Notes: a model not told the origin generated them from the letters alone. Numbered from the stretch's first letter, positions 17,594 to 25,853 are shown. The stretch: 42,847 nt of DNA from Lachnospiraceae bacterium (GCA_009774245.1 VSNM01000049.1:1-42847), one strand, 5' to 3'. Program-made: numbers and translations.

Positions 17594-18688
17594 CTATTGA
17601 ATCAATTTGGGCTCCACTGGCTTCCAGTCCCTGGCAAGCTGCTCATACTCCGCCGCCTGCTCTGTCAGCCGCGCGCACTCCATCTCATATTCCTTTTGCG
17701 GCAGCGCCTTCACCTTAGGCGACTTGGCGAGCTTCCTGCAGCACAGCGCCAGCGCCATAAAAGCGGAAGTCCCGCTGCTCGCCACGTCGATCTCGCTCTC
17801 ACAGTCATAGCCCGCCCTGTGAAACCATTTGGCCGCCTCCTCGAAATCCTCCTTCTTCATAAAGAAATATCCAAGCTCCATGCACATCTCCGCTGACGGT
17901 ATCGTCGCCTCCTCGCTCAGGGAAACCTTCAGCATACTGACCGGATTGTCCGTGATCCTGTATATCTTCAAAAGCACTGCAATGATCTGCCTGCACAGCA
18001 GTTCCTTTCCCTCCGCGCTCTTTTTTATTAAACACCGCTCAAAAAATCCTTCTGCCGTCTTTAGCTCCTCCTCCGTCCCCGCCTTGTAAAGTTCCCGCAA
18101 GTACATTCCCATCAGGCGGTCAGAGAGAACGCCCTGCTCTGATATGATTCTCTCAAACACCCCGAGATCTCTGCTGCTATGGCTGCCCTGCGGACGGTGC
18201 TGAATCTCGATGTCACTGTCATAGACAACCGGATTGAGATTCACTGTCTCATGAATCGGCTCAATCCATGTAAACTCCCTGAGCCGCTTAAAGAGCTTGG
18301 GACGCAGGTCGCGCGTAAAGTTCTCTGTCGGATGATTGATCTGCTCCGTCACATAGATCATCTGCACAATCTCCACCTCGGGCAGCATCGCGCGTTTGAG
18401 CGCCTTGAACTTGTCCTGATTCTCCTGATCCAGCACCTCGTCGGCGTCCGCCGAGTAGATATAATCTCCGGTCGCCTTCGAGAACGCAAAATTTCTGGCA
18501 GCCGCAAAGTCATCATTCCATGCATAATCATACAGGTACGGCGTGTACTCCGACGCAATCTGCCTGGTATCGTCTGTGGAGCCGGTATCCACAATGATGA
18601 TCTCATCCATAATATCCTTCAGGGAATCAAGACAGTTCCGCAATACTGCGGACTCATTTTTCACAATCATGCATAAACTGAATTTCAT
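17594..18688 (-). CDS. Family-2 glycosyltransferase with C-terminal helical repeats
   Basis: The 364-residue protein begins MKFSLCMIVKNESAVLRNCLDSL, a typical GT-A nucleotide-binding start. IIIVDTGSTDDT and the metal-binding DAD at residues 81-83 (YSADADEVLD) follow, and then the acceptor-side segment FTWIEPIHETV. The last ~180 residues are helical, TPR-like (CMELGYFFMKKEDFEEAAKWFHRAGY). The start at ATG 18688 follows GGAGG by 6 bases. It is the first gene of a pair with glf. It resembles the two glycosyltransferases at 29.3-31.4 kb, so a role in modifying flagellin or surface glycans is plausible; donor and acceptor are unknown. Confidence 0.85.
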   Translation of the reverse strand: MKFSLCMIVKNESAVLRNCLDSLKDIMDEIIIVDTGSTDDTRQIASEYTPYLYDYAWNDDFAAARNFAFSKATGDYIYSADADEVLDQENQDKFKALKRAMLPEVEIVQMIYVTEQINHPTENFTRDLRPKLFKRLREFTWIEPIHETVNLNPVVYDSDIEIQHRPQGSHSSRDLGVFERIISEQGVLSDRLMGMYLRELYKAGTEEELKTAEGFFERCLIKKSAEGKELLCRQIIAVLLKIYRITDNPVSMLKVSLSEEATIPSAEMCMELGYFFMKKEDFEEAAKWFHRAGYDCESEIDVASSGTSAFMALALCCRKLAKSPKVKALPQKEYEMECARLTEQAAEYEQLARDWKPVEPKLIQ

Positions 18689-18885
18689 ACTCATCCTCCA
18701 TGGTCTCATATTTTGCCTGATATTATTGTAACGAACTTTACATAAATTCTCAACTGTTTCTTTACAAAAAAAGGAATTTAATTATAAAGCTGTATTCACA
18801 ATCGCTTTTTCGTGTTACAATGATAATATACTGGCGGTCGAAAAGACTAACCGCTCAGTATATTATTATGCACACAAGCCACAAT

Positions 18886-18985
18886 CTGAAAAATCTTATA
18901 TGACAATTTTTCAGATAAGAAATATGCCACTTCGTGGCTGCGGCTGGCGCGATACTCACGGCAGATTTCATCTGTCGTGAGTATC
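18886..18985 (+). other. Structured 5' leader with three hairpins ahead of a glycosyltransferase gene
   Basis: Three stem-loops follow one another: CTGAAAAAT/ATTTTTCAG (18886-18914), GCCAC-TTC-GTGGC (18926-18938) and GATACTCACGGCAGA-TTTCA-TCTGTCGTGAGTATC (18951-18985; 15 pairs with one G-U). An upstream AGCCAC (18877-18882) could compete for GTGGCT (18934-18939). The third hairpin recurs at 20480-20515 ahead of another gene. No known riboswitch class was recognised. Confidence 0.55.
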
Positions 18986-19014
18986 ATATCTCTCAGAAAG
19001 GTAGCGTTATATTC

Positions 19015-20325
19015 ATGAAAAATCAGGAAAAACTCGCAGTCGTGATCTGCAATCACAATAAGGGAACAAGCACGGTGGACTGCATCGCATCCATACTCGC
19101 CTCCGGCCCTGATTCGGACGGCGGTCTGCAGATCTTCGTGGTTGACAATGCCTCGGAGGATGACTCGGAGGCAGTCATCACAGCAGCCTATGGCGACCGG
19201 ATCACATTCACGCGCTCTGACACCGACCTGGGCAGCGGCGGCGGGCTCAACCTCGGCATTGAGCAGGCGCTGCGGAGCGGTTTTGAATACATCTGCTGTC
19301 TCGGCGAGGAGATCAGCGCCGCTCCCGGCGCACTGCGCATCATGCTGGACTATATGGCATCGACCCCCTCAGCCGGTCTTGTGGGCGGCAAGATCTACCA
19401 CAGGCATATGCCCCATTACATACAACAGTTCGGCATCTCTGTCGATTTCAAACACTGCCGCGCTTCCATGCTCTATGCCGACACGCCGGACAGTGAAACT
19501 ATCCCGAATATCGTATACTGTGACGCCATCAGCAGCTGTTGTGTGATGGTGCGGGCTGACGCGATTCGCAGGGTGGGACTGATGCCGACCGGAAACTTTC
19601 TCTACTGGGACGACACGGAATGGGGATACAGCATCAAACAGGCGGGCTATGAAGTTGTGGCGATCGGCGCCGCGCATTTCTATCATGCCGCAAGTCCCAT
19701 GCACCGCTGTGACAATACAAAGGTCAACTATTACATGACGCGAAACTGCATGAATTTCTTCATGAAATACACAAAACCGGAAGCCTGCAACAAGATGAGC
19801 ATCGTCCTGCTTCGCTCTGTCTTTGAGGCTTTTTATCTGCACAGAATGGGACATGCCCACAATATGGCGCAGTCCGATATATCCGCCCTTCTCGACGCGC
19901 TGGGCGGCGTGCGCGGCCAGGCAGCCGACGACCGCATCCTCGAAAATGACGACAATGGACTTGGCTTTGTGAGCTTCTTCCAGGAGCAGGAATCCGTCTA
20001 TATGGAGGACGACGATCCTTTTCTGGAGCAGGTGATCCGCCAGATCAATCCGGATATTGTGTTTATGCAGCTGCCCTCGCCCGGCGCAGTCACCATTATC
20101 CGCTGCGATTCCATACTCGGCATCAAGGATTTCAGCTTTTCACTTGACTTCAGCGAAAATGTGGTCTACATTGACAAAAGCTACCGGATGCTCGCCACCC
20201 GCGAGGATGTGGATCTCATCAAAAGCTACGAGCCAAGCCTGCAGCTGTTCCTGTATGCCATGCAGCCCATGGTATTTCGCAGAATCGCCGAAATGCACGG
20301 TTTGGAAAACTGCGTGGGATTGTGA
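19015..20325 (+). CDS. Family-2 glycosyltransferase (rhamnosyltransferase-like)
   Basis: The 436-residue protein begins KLAVVICNHNKGTSTVDCIASIL, followed by IFVVDNASEDDS and the loop TDLGSGGGLNLGIEQAL, typical of rhamnosyltransferase-like GT2 enzymes. WDDTEWGYSIKQAGYEV matches the later D(D/E)-x-x acceptor motif. The usual DxD position reads CLGEEIS (E98/E99), so metal binding may differ. The C-terminal ~180 residues carry no recognised domain. The ATG at 19015 has only a weak AGAAAGG site about 12 bases upstream and sits behind a structured leader. It is divergent from the neighbouring glycosyltransferase-glf pair. The acceptor could be flagellin or a cell-surface glycan. Confidence 0.8.
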   Translation: MKNQEKLAVVICNHNKGTSTVDCIASILASGPDSDGGLQIFVVDNASEDDSEAVITAAYGDRITFTRSDTDLGSGGGLNLGIEQALRSGFEYICCLGEEISAAPGALRIMLDYMASTPSAGLVGGKIYHRHMPHYIQQFGISVDFKHCRASMLYADTPDSETIPNIVYCDAISSCCVMVRADAIRRVGLMPTGNFLYWDDTEWGYSIKQAGYEVVAIGAAHFYHAASPMHRCDNTKVNYYMTRNCMNFFMKYTKPEACNKMSIVLLRSVFEAFYLHRMGHAHNMAQSDISALLDALGGVRGQAADDRILENDDNGLGFVSFFQEQESVYMEDDDPFLEQVIRQINPDIVFMQLPSPGAVTIIRCDSILGIKDFSFSLDFSENVVYIDKSYRMLATREDVDLIKSYEPSLQLFLYAMQPMVFRRIAEMHGLENCVGL

Positions 20326-20413
20326 TCACGTGCGATTATCTTCTAATTACGAAGTAATTTGCAGCTGAACATTTATACGGCGTCAAATTAACAGGTAATT
20401 TTTTGACAATTCC

Positions 20414-20441
20414 TAAAGTTTTCAGAATATTCCGTCGATAT
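20414..20441 (+). promoter_or_regulatory. Sigma-28-type promoter ahead of the small helical protein gene
   Basis: TAAAGTTT (20414-20421, exact consensus -35), 12 bases and GTCGATAT (20434-20441) resemble the flagellar sigma-28/SigD promoter; spacing is one base longer than ideal. A TTGACA at 20403 with AATATT 17 bases on is an alternative sigma-A reading. Confidence 0.6.
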
Positions 20442-20479
20442 AATTTATGTAGTATAATTATGTTAATATGCGCAGTGAA

Positions 20480-20515
20480 GATATTCACAAGCAGATTTCA
20501 TCCGTTGTGGGTATC
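20480..20515 (+). other. Second copy of the leader hairpin (GCAGATTTCATC motif)
   Basis: GATATTCACAAGCAGA-TTTCA-TCCGTTGTGGGTATC folds like the hairpin at 18951-18985, with an identical TTTCA loop. The base changes mostly preserve pairing (G-C to A-T, C-G to T-G). Both copies are followed by ATCATA and then CAGAAA. It lies in the leader of the gene starting at 20567. Confidence 0.6.
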
Positions 20516-20566
20516 ATACAGAAAAGTTATGTAAATGGCATATCCGGCGCTTTAAGGAGGATTCAT

Positions 20567-21040
20567 ATGGAGTATCGGCAGAAATATGAGAATTTGTTAC
20601 AAACATTATGCAATGCATACAATCAGATGTTTAAATTACTGGAGAGTGTAGAACAGTGCGACAAGGAGCTCGCGCGCCTGTCCAGGATCAATCGTCCCGG
20701 CGTCGAGGAGGTTTGCCGCGTCACAGAGTACAAGGAACGCCTGATCGTCACTCTGGACCAGATCTCGATCGCCACCGAACCCCTCCACAACCAGCTTGAC
20801 GGCATCCGGACACTCTGCCAGGAGGTTGACGGCCATCCGATGTATCTCCATCTGAGCGACCTTCAGCTGCTGGTCTACTATTACATCCGCCAGGTCATCA
20901 ACAAGGAGGACATCAACAATCCGGACATCATCAACCGTCTCAATGATTACAAGGAATCACTGGAGCTGGACAAAGCGCTCAGCGAAGTTCCGCAGTCACA
21001 GAAGCAGGTCTTTATGTTAGTTCCCGAAAAAAGGAATTAA
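20567..21040 (+). CDS. Small helical protein, possible flagellar export chaperone (FlgN/FliT-like)
   Basis: The 157-residue protein is almost wholly alpha-helical, with heptad-like segments (YENLLQTLCNAYNQMFKLLESVEQCDKELARL; EYKERLIVTLDQISIATEPLHNQLDGI). Length and pattern fit FlgN-type chaperones, which hold hook-associated proteins before export. The match is by pattern only; no diagnostic motif exists. The sigma-28-like promoter at 20414-20441 and the flagellar neighbourhood support a motility role. The start at ATG 20567 was chosen because AAGGAGG lies 7 bases upstream; an earlier in-frame ATG (20468) would place the conserved RNA hairpin inside the coding region. A strong hairpin follows the gene. 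Confidence 0.45.
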   Translation: MEYRQKYENLLQTLCNAYNQMFKLLESVEQCDKELARLSRINRPGVEEVCRVTEYKERLIVTLDQISIATEPLHNQLDGIRTLCQEVDGHPMYLHLSDLQLLVYYYIRQVINKEDINNPDIINRLNDYKESLELDKALSEVPQSQKQVFMLVPEKRN

Positions 21041-21082
21041 AAGAGGAATTTGAAATAGAAAATTAAGATAATCCAATAAAAT

Positions 21083-21122
21083 ATAAGCGTGCAGGAGGGA
21101 TAAACCGCTCCTGCACGCTTAT
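21083..21122 (+). terminator. Hairpin terminator after the small helical protein gene
   Basis: ATAAGCGTGCAGGAG/CTCCTGCACGCTTAT is a perfect 15-bp stem with a 10-base loop, followed by ATATTATTAAATAG. The T-run is broken, so termination efficiency is uncertain. It separates the plus-strand gene from the convergent AT-rich operon. Confidence 0.65.
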
Positions 21123-21242
21123 ATTATTAAATAGTTAGAGTGAGCTGTGTACATTTATGGTCTTATGACGACCAACTGTACGTTTATAGTTTAGCACTAT
21201 TTTCCAATTTAGTCAAAGGTTTTTTGCTTGTTTATAAAAGAT

Positions 21243-21803
21243 TTATAATTTTCTTTCAACATCCCCCAAGCGATCATTGATATTTTCAAACAATGCGAAG
21301 TACTTCTCCTGAACTAAATCAAAAAATTCTTCCAAAATAGATGTAACATCCTCATCATTATACTTATTGATTACAATATCTGACAGCATCATCCCATCAA
21401 TACGGCTCATCATAACTACATTTTTCATTTTATGAAGAGATTTTCTCAACAGATTTTTTGTAGCAGATTTCACTTCACCCTCATCCATTAGAATATTGGC
21501 AACACGGGCATAATAAAATAATACACTCGTCTTTGCATCTGTTCTCGCTCTATGCAGATGCTCCTGAACCGCAAACGCCTGCTGCATTATTTCATGCTCT
21601 TCAGAACAATTGGCCATCTTTCTAAAATGAAATAATGCATCCCTAAAATTTGTATAACAAGTTACCGGAATCCCTTTTTTCCCCAATTTTGCATATGACT
21701 CAAATTCTTTGAGATACTCCGCGCTCCTAATTATCTCATTTGTATAAATATTTTGACAAAGGCTCTCTTTGTCAGTCATCTGCATTTTAAGATAATTTCC
21801 CAT
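21243..21803 (-). CDS. Uncharacterised helical protein, last gene of the AT-rich operon
   Basis: The 186-residue soluble protein begins MGNYLKMQMTDKESLC and is rich in helix formers (NEIIRSAEYLKEFESYAKLGKKG; AFAVQEHLHRARTDAKTSVLFYYARVANILMDEGEV). It ends FFDLVQEKYFALFENINDRL. No signal peptide, membrane segment or known motif is visible. The start at ATG 21803 follows AAGGGG; an upstream in-frame extension has no ribosome site. It lies 17 bases after the preceding gene. Codon use is A/T-rich, unlike the flagellar genes around it. Function unknown; it probably acts with the three genes upstream. Confidence 0.6.
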   Translation of the reverse strand: MGNYLKMQMTDKESLCQNIYTNEIIRSAEYLKEFESYAKLGKKGIPVTCYTNFRDALFHFRKMANCSEEHEIMQQAFAVQEHLHRARTDAKTSVLFYYARVANILMDEGEVKSATKNLLRKSLHKMKNVVMMSRIDGMMLSDIVINKYNDEDVTSILEEFFDLVQEKYFALFENINDRLGDVERKL

Positions 21804-21820
21804 CTCATCTTCCCCTTTAC

Positions 21821-22003
21821 TCACAGACAATAATGCTCTATAAATGCTCCCTCCTCGCACTTTACTTCATCCTTAGATGTAACTATTGGCTGATCGTTGC
21901 ATAGATAACCTCCCCTGCTCTCCACGGATGATAGCATGACCAGCGGTCCTTTTTCTGCTTCTCTAAGCAACTTCTCATATTTTTTTTCAAAATCCTTAAT
22001 CAT
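21821..22003 (-). CDS. Small uncharacterised protein, translationally coupled
   Basis: The 60-residue product begins MIKDFEKKYEKLLREAEKGPLVM and ends with two cysteines near the C-terminus (CEEGAFIEHYCL). Its ATG (22003-22001) overlaps the TGA stop of the previous gene as ATGA, a strong sign of coupled translation and so of a real gene. No domain was recognised; the charged N-terminal helix suggests a partner-binding or regulatory peptide, which is only an inference. Confidence 0.55.
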   Translation of the reverse strand: MIKDFEKKYEKLLREAEKGPLVMLSSVESRGGYLCNDQPIVTSKDEVKCEEGAFIEHYCL

Positions 22004-22428
22004 AATCCACAAGCTCCTTCTTCTTTCTCTCTTATTAGTGATATCAAATACGGATATACTGCCAGATACATCTCCGGTGCCTGAACGTCTTCCTGTTCTA
22101 AGACAGAATAATAGTTTCTTACCGCCTCTTCATAATCGATTTCCGCGTTAATTGCCTTTAACTCTCTTATAAATTCTCGCAATAATTCTTCTTTTTTCTT
22201 CTTGCATACTGCCTGAAATCCGGCTTTTCGAATATCTTCATATTCCTGATCGAGATATTCCAACCGATTCTCCTCATAGTCTTTCCGTATTTCGCAAAAA
22301 GAATCAAATACTTTTCTGAAACCATTTGGAAAATAACAATTCTTATAGTTTTCCATACATATGATACCTGCAACGTTATGGCAGATAAACTCGTCGATTG
22401 CTATTATCATATGTTCATAATCTTGCAT
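22000..22428 (-). CDS. Uncharacterised protein in the AT-rich operon
   Basis: The 142-residue protein starts MQDYEHMIIAIDEFICHNVAGI and contains an aromatic segment (CMENYKNCYFPNGFRKVFDSFCE). A long charged helix follows (KKKKEELLREFIRELKAINAEIDYEEAVRNYYSVL). No known domain was recognised and no secretion signal is visible. The start at ATG 22428 is the best in-frame start, although AAAGGA lies about 12 bases away. It begins 42 bases after the metallo-hydrolase gene and overlaps the next gene by 4 bases, so the genes are expressed together. Confidence 0.6.
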   Translation of the reverse strand: MQDYEHMIIAIDEFICHNVAGIICMENYKNCYFPNGFRKVFDSFCEIRKDYEENRLEYLDQEYEDIRKAGFQAVCKKKKEELLREFIRELKAINAEIDYEEAVRNYYSVLEQEDVQAPEMYLAVYPYLISLIREKEEGACGL

Positions 22429-22470
22429 TCTCTTCAAGTCCTTTCAAAATAATATATGTAAGTACATTCA

Positions 22471-23865
22471 TCAAATCTCCGCTTTCTGTACGCTTTGGCA
22501 TTTCTCACAAACATATTGAATTGCACCGAATTCGCGCTCTGCAGCCACTACTGATATGGATTCGGCAGGTACAATGCATTTGCAGCGGCTGCAATAAATA
22601 CCTCTGCTCCGCAGATCAACTTTAAGCCCAACCTCGCCAGGAATAATTCGCATTTTCTTCTCTCTCTGTATATGTGTATTCAATTGGCGGATCACCCGCA
22701 TCCTGTAGTCTCCATTACTGCAGCAAAACTCAGAAGCTATAGCAAGCTCATAGCTTTGTCGTTCTCCCTCCAACAGATTAATGCTTCCGTCATATCCTAA
22801 ATGAGTATTTTTTTGTCTGATTCCTCTAACATCCTTTTCGTAAATATCACTTATATTAAAAATGATAATATTGACATCTTTCATGAAGTCTTTAAGTTCC
22901 GGAAAAAATTTCGTGTCAGAAGTATATCCAATAATCGTCTCCTGGTCATCCAATCTGATTTTAAACTTAACACCATAAGATTTGCCATTTTTCATATGCT
23001 TTGTTTCAATAGTGCAAAAAGAAATTTTATCATTCAGTTTTGTCCACCTGTTACACTTTGATAAGAAAACACACTCTGGTATTATTTCTTTATGCAATTC
23101 ATATGTGCCTTCATCCAACCACCAGCATATGCTATGCTTTTTCCCTCGAGCATTATCAAAAAATTTTTTATAGAATTTCGTTTTACTGGCGTAGTAACGG
23201 TTCAAGTCATATTGCAACGCTGAAATCGCCCGCACATCCGCATTATGATCCAAATGATCATGCGTCACAATTACCGCTTTAATATCGTCAATAAAAATAC
23301 CGTGCCTATGCATTAAATTAACAAAATCAATTCCCGGATCGATCACTACACCAAATCCATCCACATTCAGATAAAAACCGCCTCCTGAACATGCCTCCGA
23401 AAACGTTGCAGAATAAATAGCTGGTGTAGTAGAAGAAAATCCTTTTAAACAAATCAATGTATTATTTATCCTTCGATACAATTTTACTGTCTGAGACGCT
23501 GCCATATAATAATAAAACTGACTTTTATCCGCAAAATAGTCTTTCAATTCAAGAGGAACAGCTCTCACGCTTTTCCCGTCTTGTAATATATGATAAAATT
23601 CTGTCGCACATTTTCTGCATACAGCACACAAACCACAACATTCTGTTTCCTGATCAGCCACCCTCGCTGCGCTTTGAAGCGTACTGCCTTCCTTTAACAA
23701 TTCTCCCTGAAAATACTTTATATGTAATGGTCTGTCCATTTTACCATCAAAATAGAATCTGTCAATAATCTGATTTAATTCCCTGTTCCTATCATTACTC
23801 TTCACTCTTTTGTCGTAACACTTTTCCAACAAAACATCCCATAGACCAGACAAGCAAGTATTCAT
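22471..23865 (-). CDS. Metallo-beta-lactamase-fold hydrolase with cysteine clusters
   Basis: The 464-residue protein has a central MBL fold. THDHLDHNAD carries the canonical HxHxDH (H202, H204, D206, H207) and is preceded by VVIDPGIDF. TIETKHMKNGKSYGVKF follows, then IIGYTSDTKFF (metal-bridging Asp candidate) and NTHLGYDGS (late metal-ligand His). The ~170 N-terminal residues include a cysteine cluster (CCGLCAVCRKC). The C-terminal ~60 residues contain CSRCKC...CEKC, a zinc-ribbon-like element. Substrate unknown; MBL proteins include nucleases, phosphodiesterases and thiol hydrolases. The start at ATG 23865 follows AAGGG. It is the first gene of a four-gene AT-rich operon with a promoter at 23893-23921. 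Confidence 0.75.
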   Translation of the reverse strand: MNTCLSGLWDVLLEKCYDKRVKSNDRNRELNQIIDRFYFDGKMDRPLHIKYFQGELLKEGSTLQSAARVADQETECCGLCAVCRKCATEFYHILQDGKSVRAVPLELKDYFADKSQFYYYMAASQTVKLYRRINNTLICLKGFSSTTPAIYSATFSEACSGGGFYLNVDGFGVVIDPGIDFVNLMHRHGIFIDDIKAVIVTHDHLDHNADVRAISALQYDLNRYYASKTKFYKKFFDNARGKKHSICWWLDEGTYELHKEIIPECVFLSKCNRWTKLNDKISFCTIETKHMKNGKSYGVKFKIRLDDQETIIGYTSDTKFFPELKDFMKDVNIIIFNISDIYEKDVRGIRQKNTHLGYDGSINLLEGERQSYELAIASEFCCSNGDYRMRVIRQLNTHIQREKKMRIIPGEVGLKVDLRSRGIYCSRCKCIVPAESISVVAAEREFGAIQYVCEKCQSVQKAEI

Positions 23866-23892
23866 ATGTATCCCTTCTCAGCTTTTTATATC

Positions 23893-23921
23893 ATTCTACA
23901 ATATATTGCAATTTTTGTCAT
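23893..23921 (-). promoter_or_regulatory. Sigma-A promoter of the AT-rich four-gene operon
   Basis: ATGACA (23921-23916), 17 bases and TAGAAT (23898-23893) on the minus strand, about 30 bases ahead of the MBL gene's start codon. Confidence 0.65.
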
Positions 23922-23963
23922 TAGAAATTTGTACTAAAACTATTTTCTATTTATCACCTATTT

Positions 23964-23998
23964 GAAAAGAACCGTCCAAATTTCAGACGGTTCTTTTC
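23964..23998. terminator. Terminator after the flagellin at 24.0 kb
   Basis: GAAAAGAACCGTC/GACGGTTCTTTTC is a perfect 13-bp stem with a 9-base loop. The inner pairs are GC-rich and the outer A/T pairs give U-tracts on either strand. It insulates the flagellin from the AT-rich operon downstream. Confidence 0.8.
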
Positions 23999-24037
23999 GT
24001 ATGTATATTAGGTTGGTTAGAGTGAAAGCGATTATTA

Positions 24038-25714
24038 CTACTGCAGGAGTGAGAGTACACCCTGGTTTGCCTGGTTTGCCTGTGCGAGGATGGACTGGCC
24101 TGCCTGCATGAGCACCTGGTTGTTGGAGAACTTCACCATCTCCTCCGCCATGTCCGTGTCGCGGATTGCGGATTCTGCTGCTGTAGTGTTCTCTACGACA
24201 TTGTCCAGATTCGAGATCGTGTGCTCTAAGCGGTTCTGCACTGCACCGAGGATAGAACGCTGTGTGGACACAATCTTCAATGCCTCACCGACAACGTCGA
24301 TCGCCTCTCTCGCATTGTCACCTGTCTCATCGACGATACCGATGGATGTGCTCTTTAACTTGTTGATGCCAAGACCTGCTGCCGTCATCGTGTCAATCGT
24401 TGCTGAAATTCTGTTGGTGAGGTCGGAATCAGAACCCGCGTGTACATTAAATGTCAATGGAGCTACTACCTTCTCGCTCAGGTTGCTGATAAAATTGCCA
24501 TAATATAATGATGCGGTTTTAGGATCTGTAGCAGCGGTGGCAGGCTTCGTTGCCACGATCTCCATCTTAGCCGTAGCATCCTTATCGGCAAACAGACCTC
24601 CCTGATAATCTCCATTATCATTAAAGTATTTGTACAATGCCATACCGAACACTTCTTTGCCATCTTTATCGTAAAGCCTGTTCTCGGCAACTGCGCCAAT
24701 AATATCTTTTGCCTCTATAACCTTAGCTTGCGCCGGAGCTCCCAAAGAGTCTGATGGCACCGCTGTTGCCTTGTCATTTGCATTGTAAACCAACCTGTAG
24801 CGATCATCCATCGCATACTCTTTTGTAGTCGCATTAGGTCCGCTGATTTCTTTGACATACTCTGACAAATCTTCTTTCTGCTTTACATGAATGATATTCT
24901 GTGTCCTTGTATCGTAAATATATGCATCCTTTGTTTCACAGATCAGATTATTTCCACTCATTTTGAGATCAGCTGAATTCAATTGTGTATTTCTAAAAAT
25001 TGCATAATCGCCGCTAAGTGTCAGGTTTGTGATCGAAGAACTTGCACCAACTTCTGTACCATCCGCACAGTACTTTGTAAAGTCGGAACCCTTTGAGATC
25101 AGATCCGCTGATAAGGGCTGTGTAGCCTTTGCATTACTGATGCTGGCTGCCCTGACAGCATACACATTGTCTGTTCCGTTATAATTCACCTTTACCTGAT
25201 AACCCGAAGAGTTGGTAACCTTAGACAACCCTGTCCGGTCAATCTCGTCGCCCTTAATGTAATTGTATGTATGTACCAGATTCTCCGGCTGTGTCTTGTC
25301 ACCCTTCAGGAGATAGGTCTCGTTGAACTTGGTGGTCTCCGCGATTCTGTCCATCTCTGTCACGAGCTGGTCAATCTCGTCCTGGATATACTGGCGGTCC
25401 GTGACGGACTGTGTGCCGTTTGCAGCCTGTACGCAGAGTTCATTCATTCTCTGCAGCATATCCTGTACTTCTGCGAGTGCGCCCTCTGCTGTCTGGACAC
25501 AGGAAATGCCGTCCTCCGCGTTGCGCGATCCCTGTGTCAGGCCACGGATCTGTTTTCTCATCTTCTCTGAGATCGCGAGTCCTGCCGCGTCGTCAGCAGC
25601 CCTGTTTACGCGATAGCCGCTTGAAAGTTTCTCTGTGGAACGCGCAGACGCATTCGTATTGATGTTCAACATTCTGTTCGCGTTCATGGCTTTAAGATTG
25701 TGCTGTACTACCAT
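24038..25714 (-). CDS. Flagellin (long variable domain)
   Basis: The 558-residue flagellin has complete conserved ends. The N-terminal D0/D1 contains MVVQHNLKAMNANRML, KLSSGYRVNRAADDAAGLAISEKMRKQIRGL and ETTKFNETYLLKG. The C-terminal D1/D0 contains AVQNRLEHTISNLDNVVENTTAAESAIRDTDMAEEMV and ends ILAQANQANQGVLSLLQ. About 300 variable residues lie between, with no known enzyme motif. It is exported by the flagellar type III system and polymerised into the filament. The start was set at ATG 25714, where AAAGGAGGAG precedes and the conserved flagellin N-terminus begins. A sigma-28 promoter lies at 25854-25880, and a CsrA-like AAAGGGATGT is in the leader. Confidence 0.95.
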   Translation of the reverse strand: MVVQHNLKAMNANRMLNINTNASARSTEKLSSGYRVNRAADDAAGLAISEKMRKQIRGLTQGSRNAEDGISCVQTAEGALAEVQDMLQRMNELCVQAANGTQSVTDRQYIQDEIDQLVTEMDRIAETTKFNETYLLKGDKTQPENLVHTYNYIKGDEIDRTGLSKVTNSSGYQVKVNYNGTDNVYAVRAASISNAKATQPLSADLISKGSDFTKYCADGTEVGASSSITNLTLSGDYAIFRNTQLNSADLKMSGNNLICETKDAYIYDTRTQNIIHVKQKEDLSEYVKEISGPNATTKEYAMDDRYRLVYNANDKATAVPSDSLGAPAQAKVIEAKDIIGAVAENRLYDKDGKEVFGMALYKYFNDNGDYQGGLFADKDATAKMEIVATKPATAATDPKTASLYYGNFISNLSEKVVAPLTFNVHAGSDSDLTNRISATIDTMTAAGLGINKLKSTSIGIVDETGDNAREAIDVVGEALKIVSTQRSILGAVQNRLEHTISNLDNVVENTTAAESAIRDTDMAEEMVKFSNNQVLMQAGQSILAQANQANQGVLSLLQ

Positions 25715-25739
25715 AATTTCTCCTCCTTTAGCAGCCCAG

Positions 25740-25751
25740 GACATCCCTTTC
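25740..25751 (-). promoter_or_regulatory. Possible CsrA site in flagellin leader
   Basis: The leader RNA contains AAAGGGAUGU (25750-25741), close to the CsrA consensus ACARGGAUGU, followed downstream by the GGA-containing Shine-Dalgarno AAAGGAGGAG. This two-site layout resembles the hag leader of Bacillus. Confidence 0.4.
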
Positions 25752-25853
25752 TCCAAGCAACTTTCCCATATTATTTATTATTTTTTGACCATTCCCCTTG
25801 AATCAGTCTTTTTATTATCGTTAATATTTTCTGTAACTCCATTTACAGTATAT

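Noticed and set aside
18179..18676. Open frames antisense to the glycosyltransferase at 17.6-18.7 kb
   Set aside because: Low-complexity I/L/R/H translations typical of shadow frames, with no ribosome site.
20468..20566. Longer N-terminus for the small helical protein (start at 20468)
   Set aside because: The internal ATG at 20567 has a strong AAGGAGG, while the upstream part contains the RNA hairpin conserved at 18951-18985 in a different reading frame.
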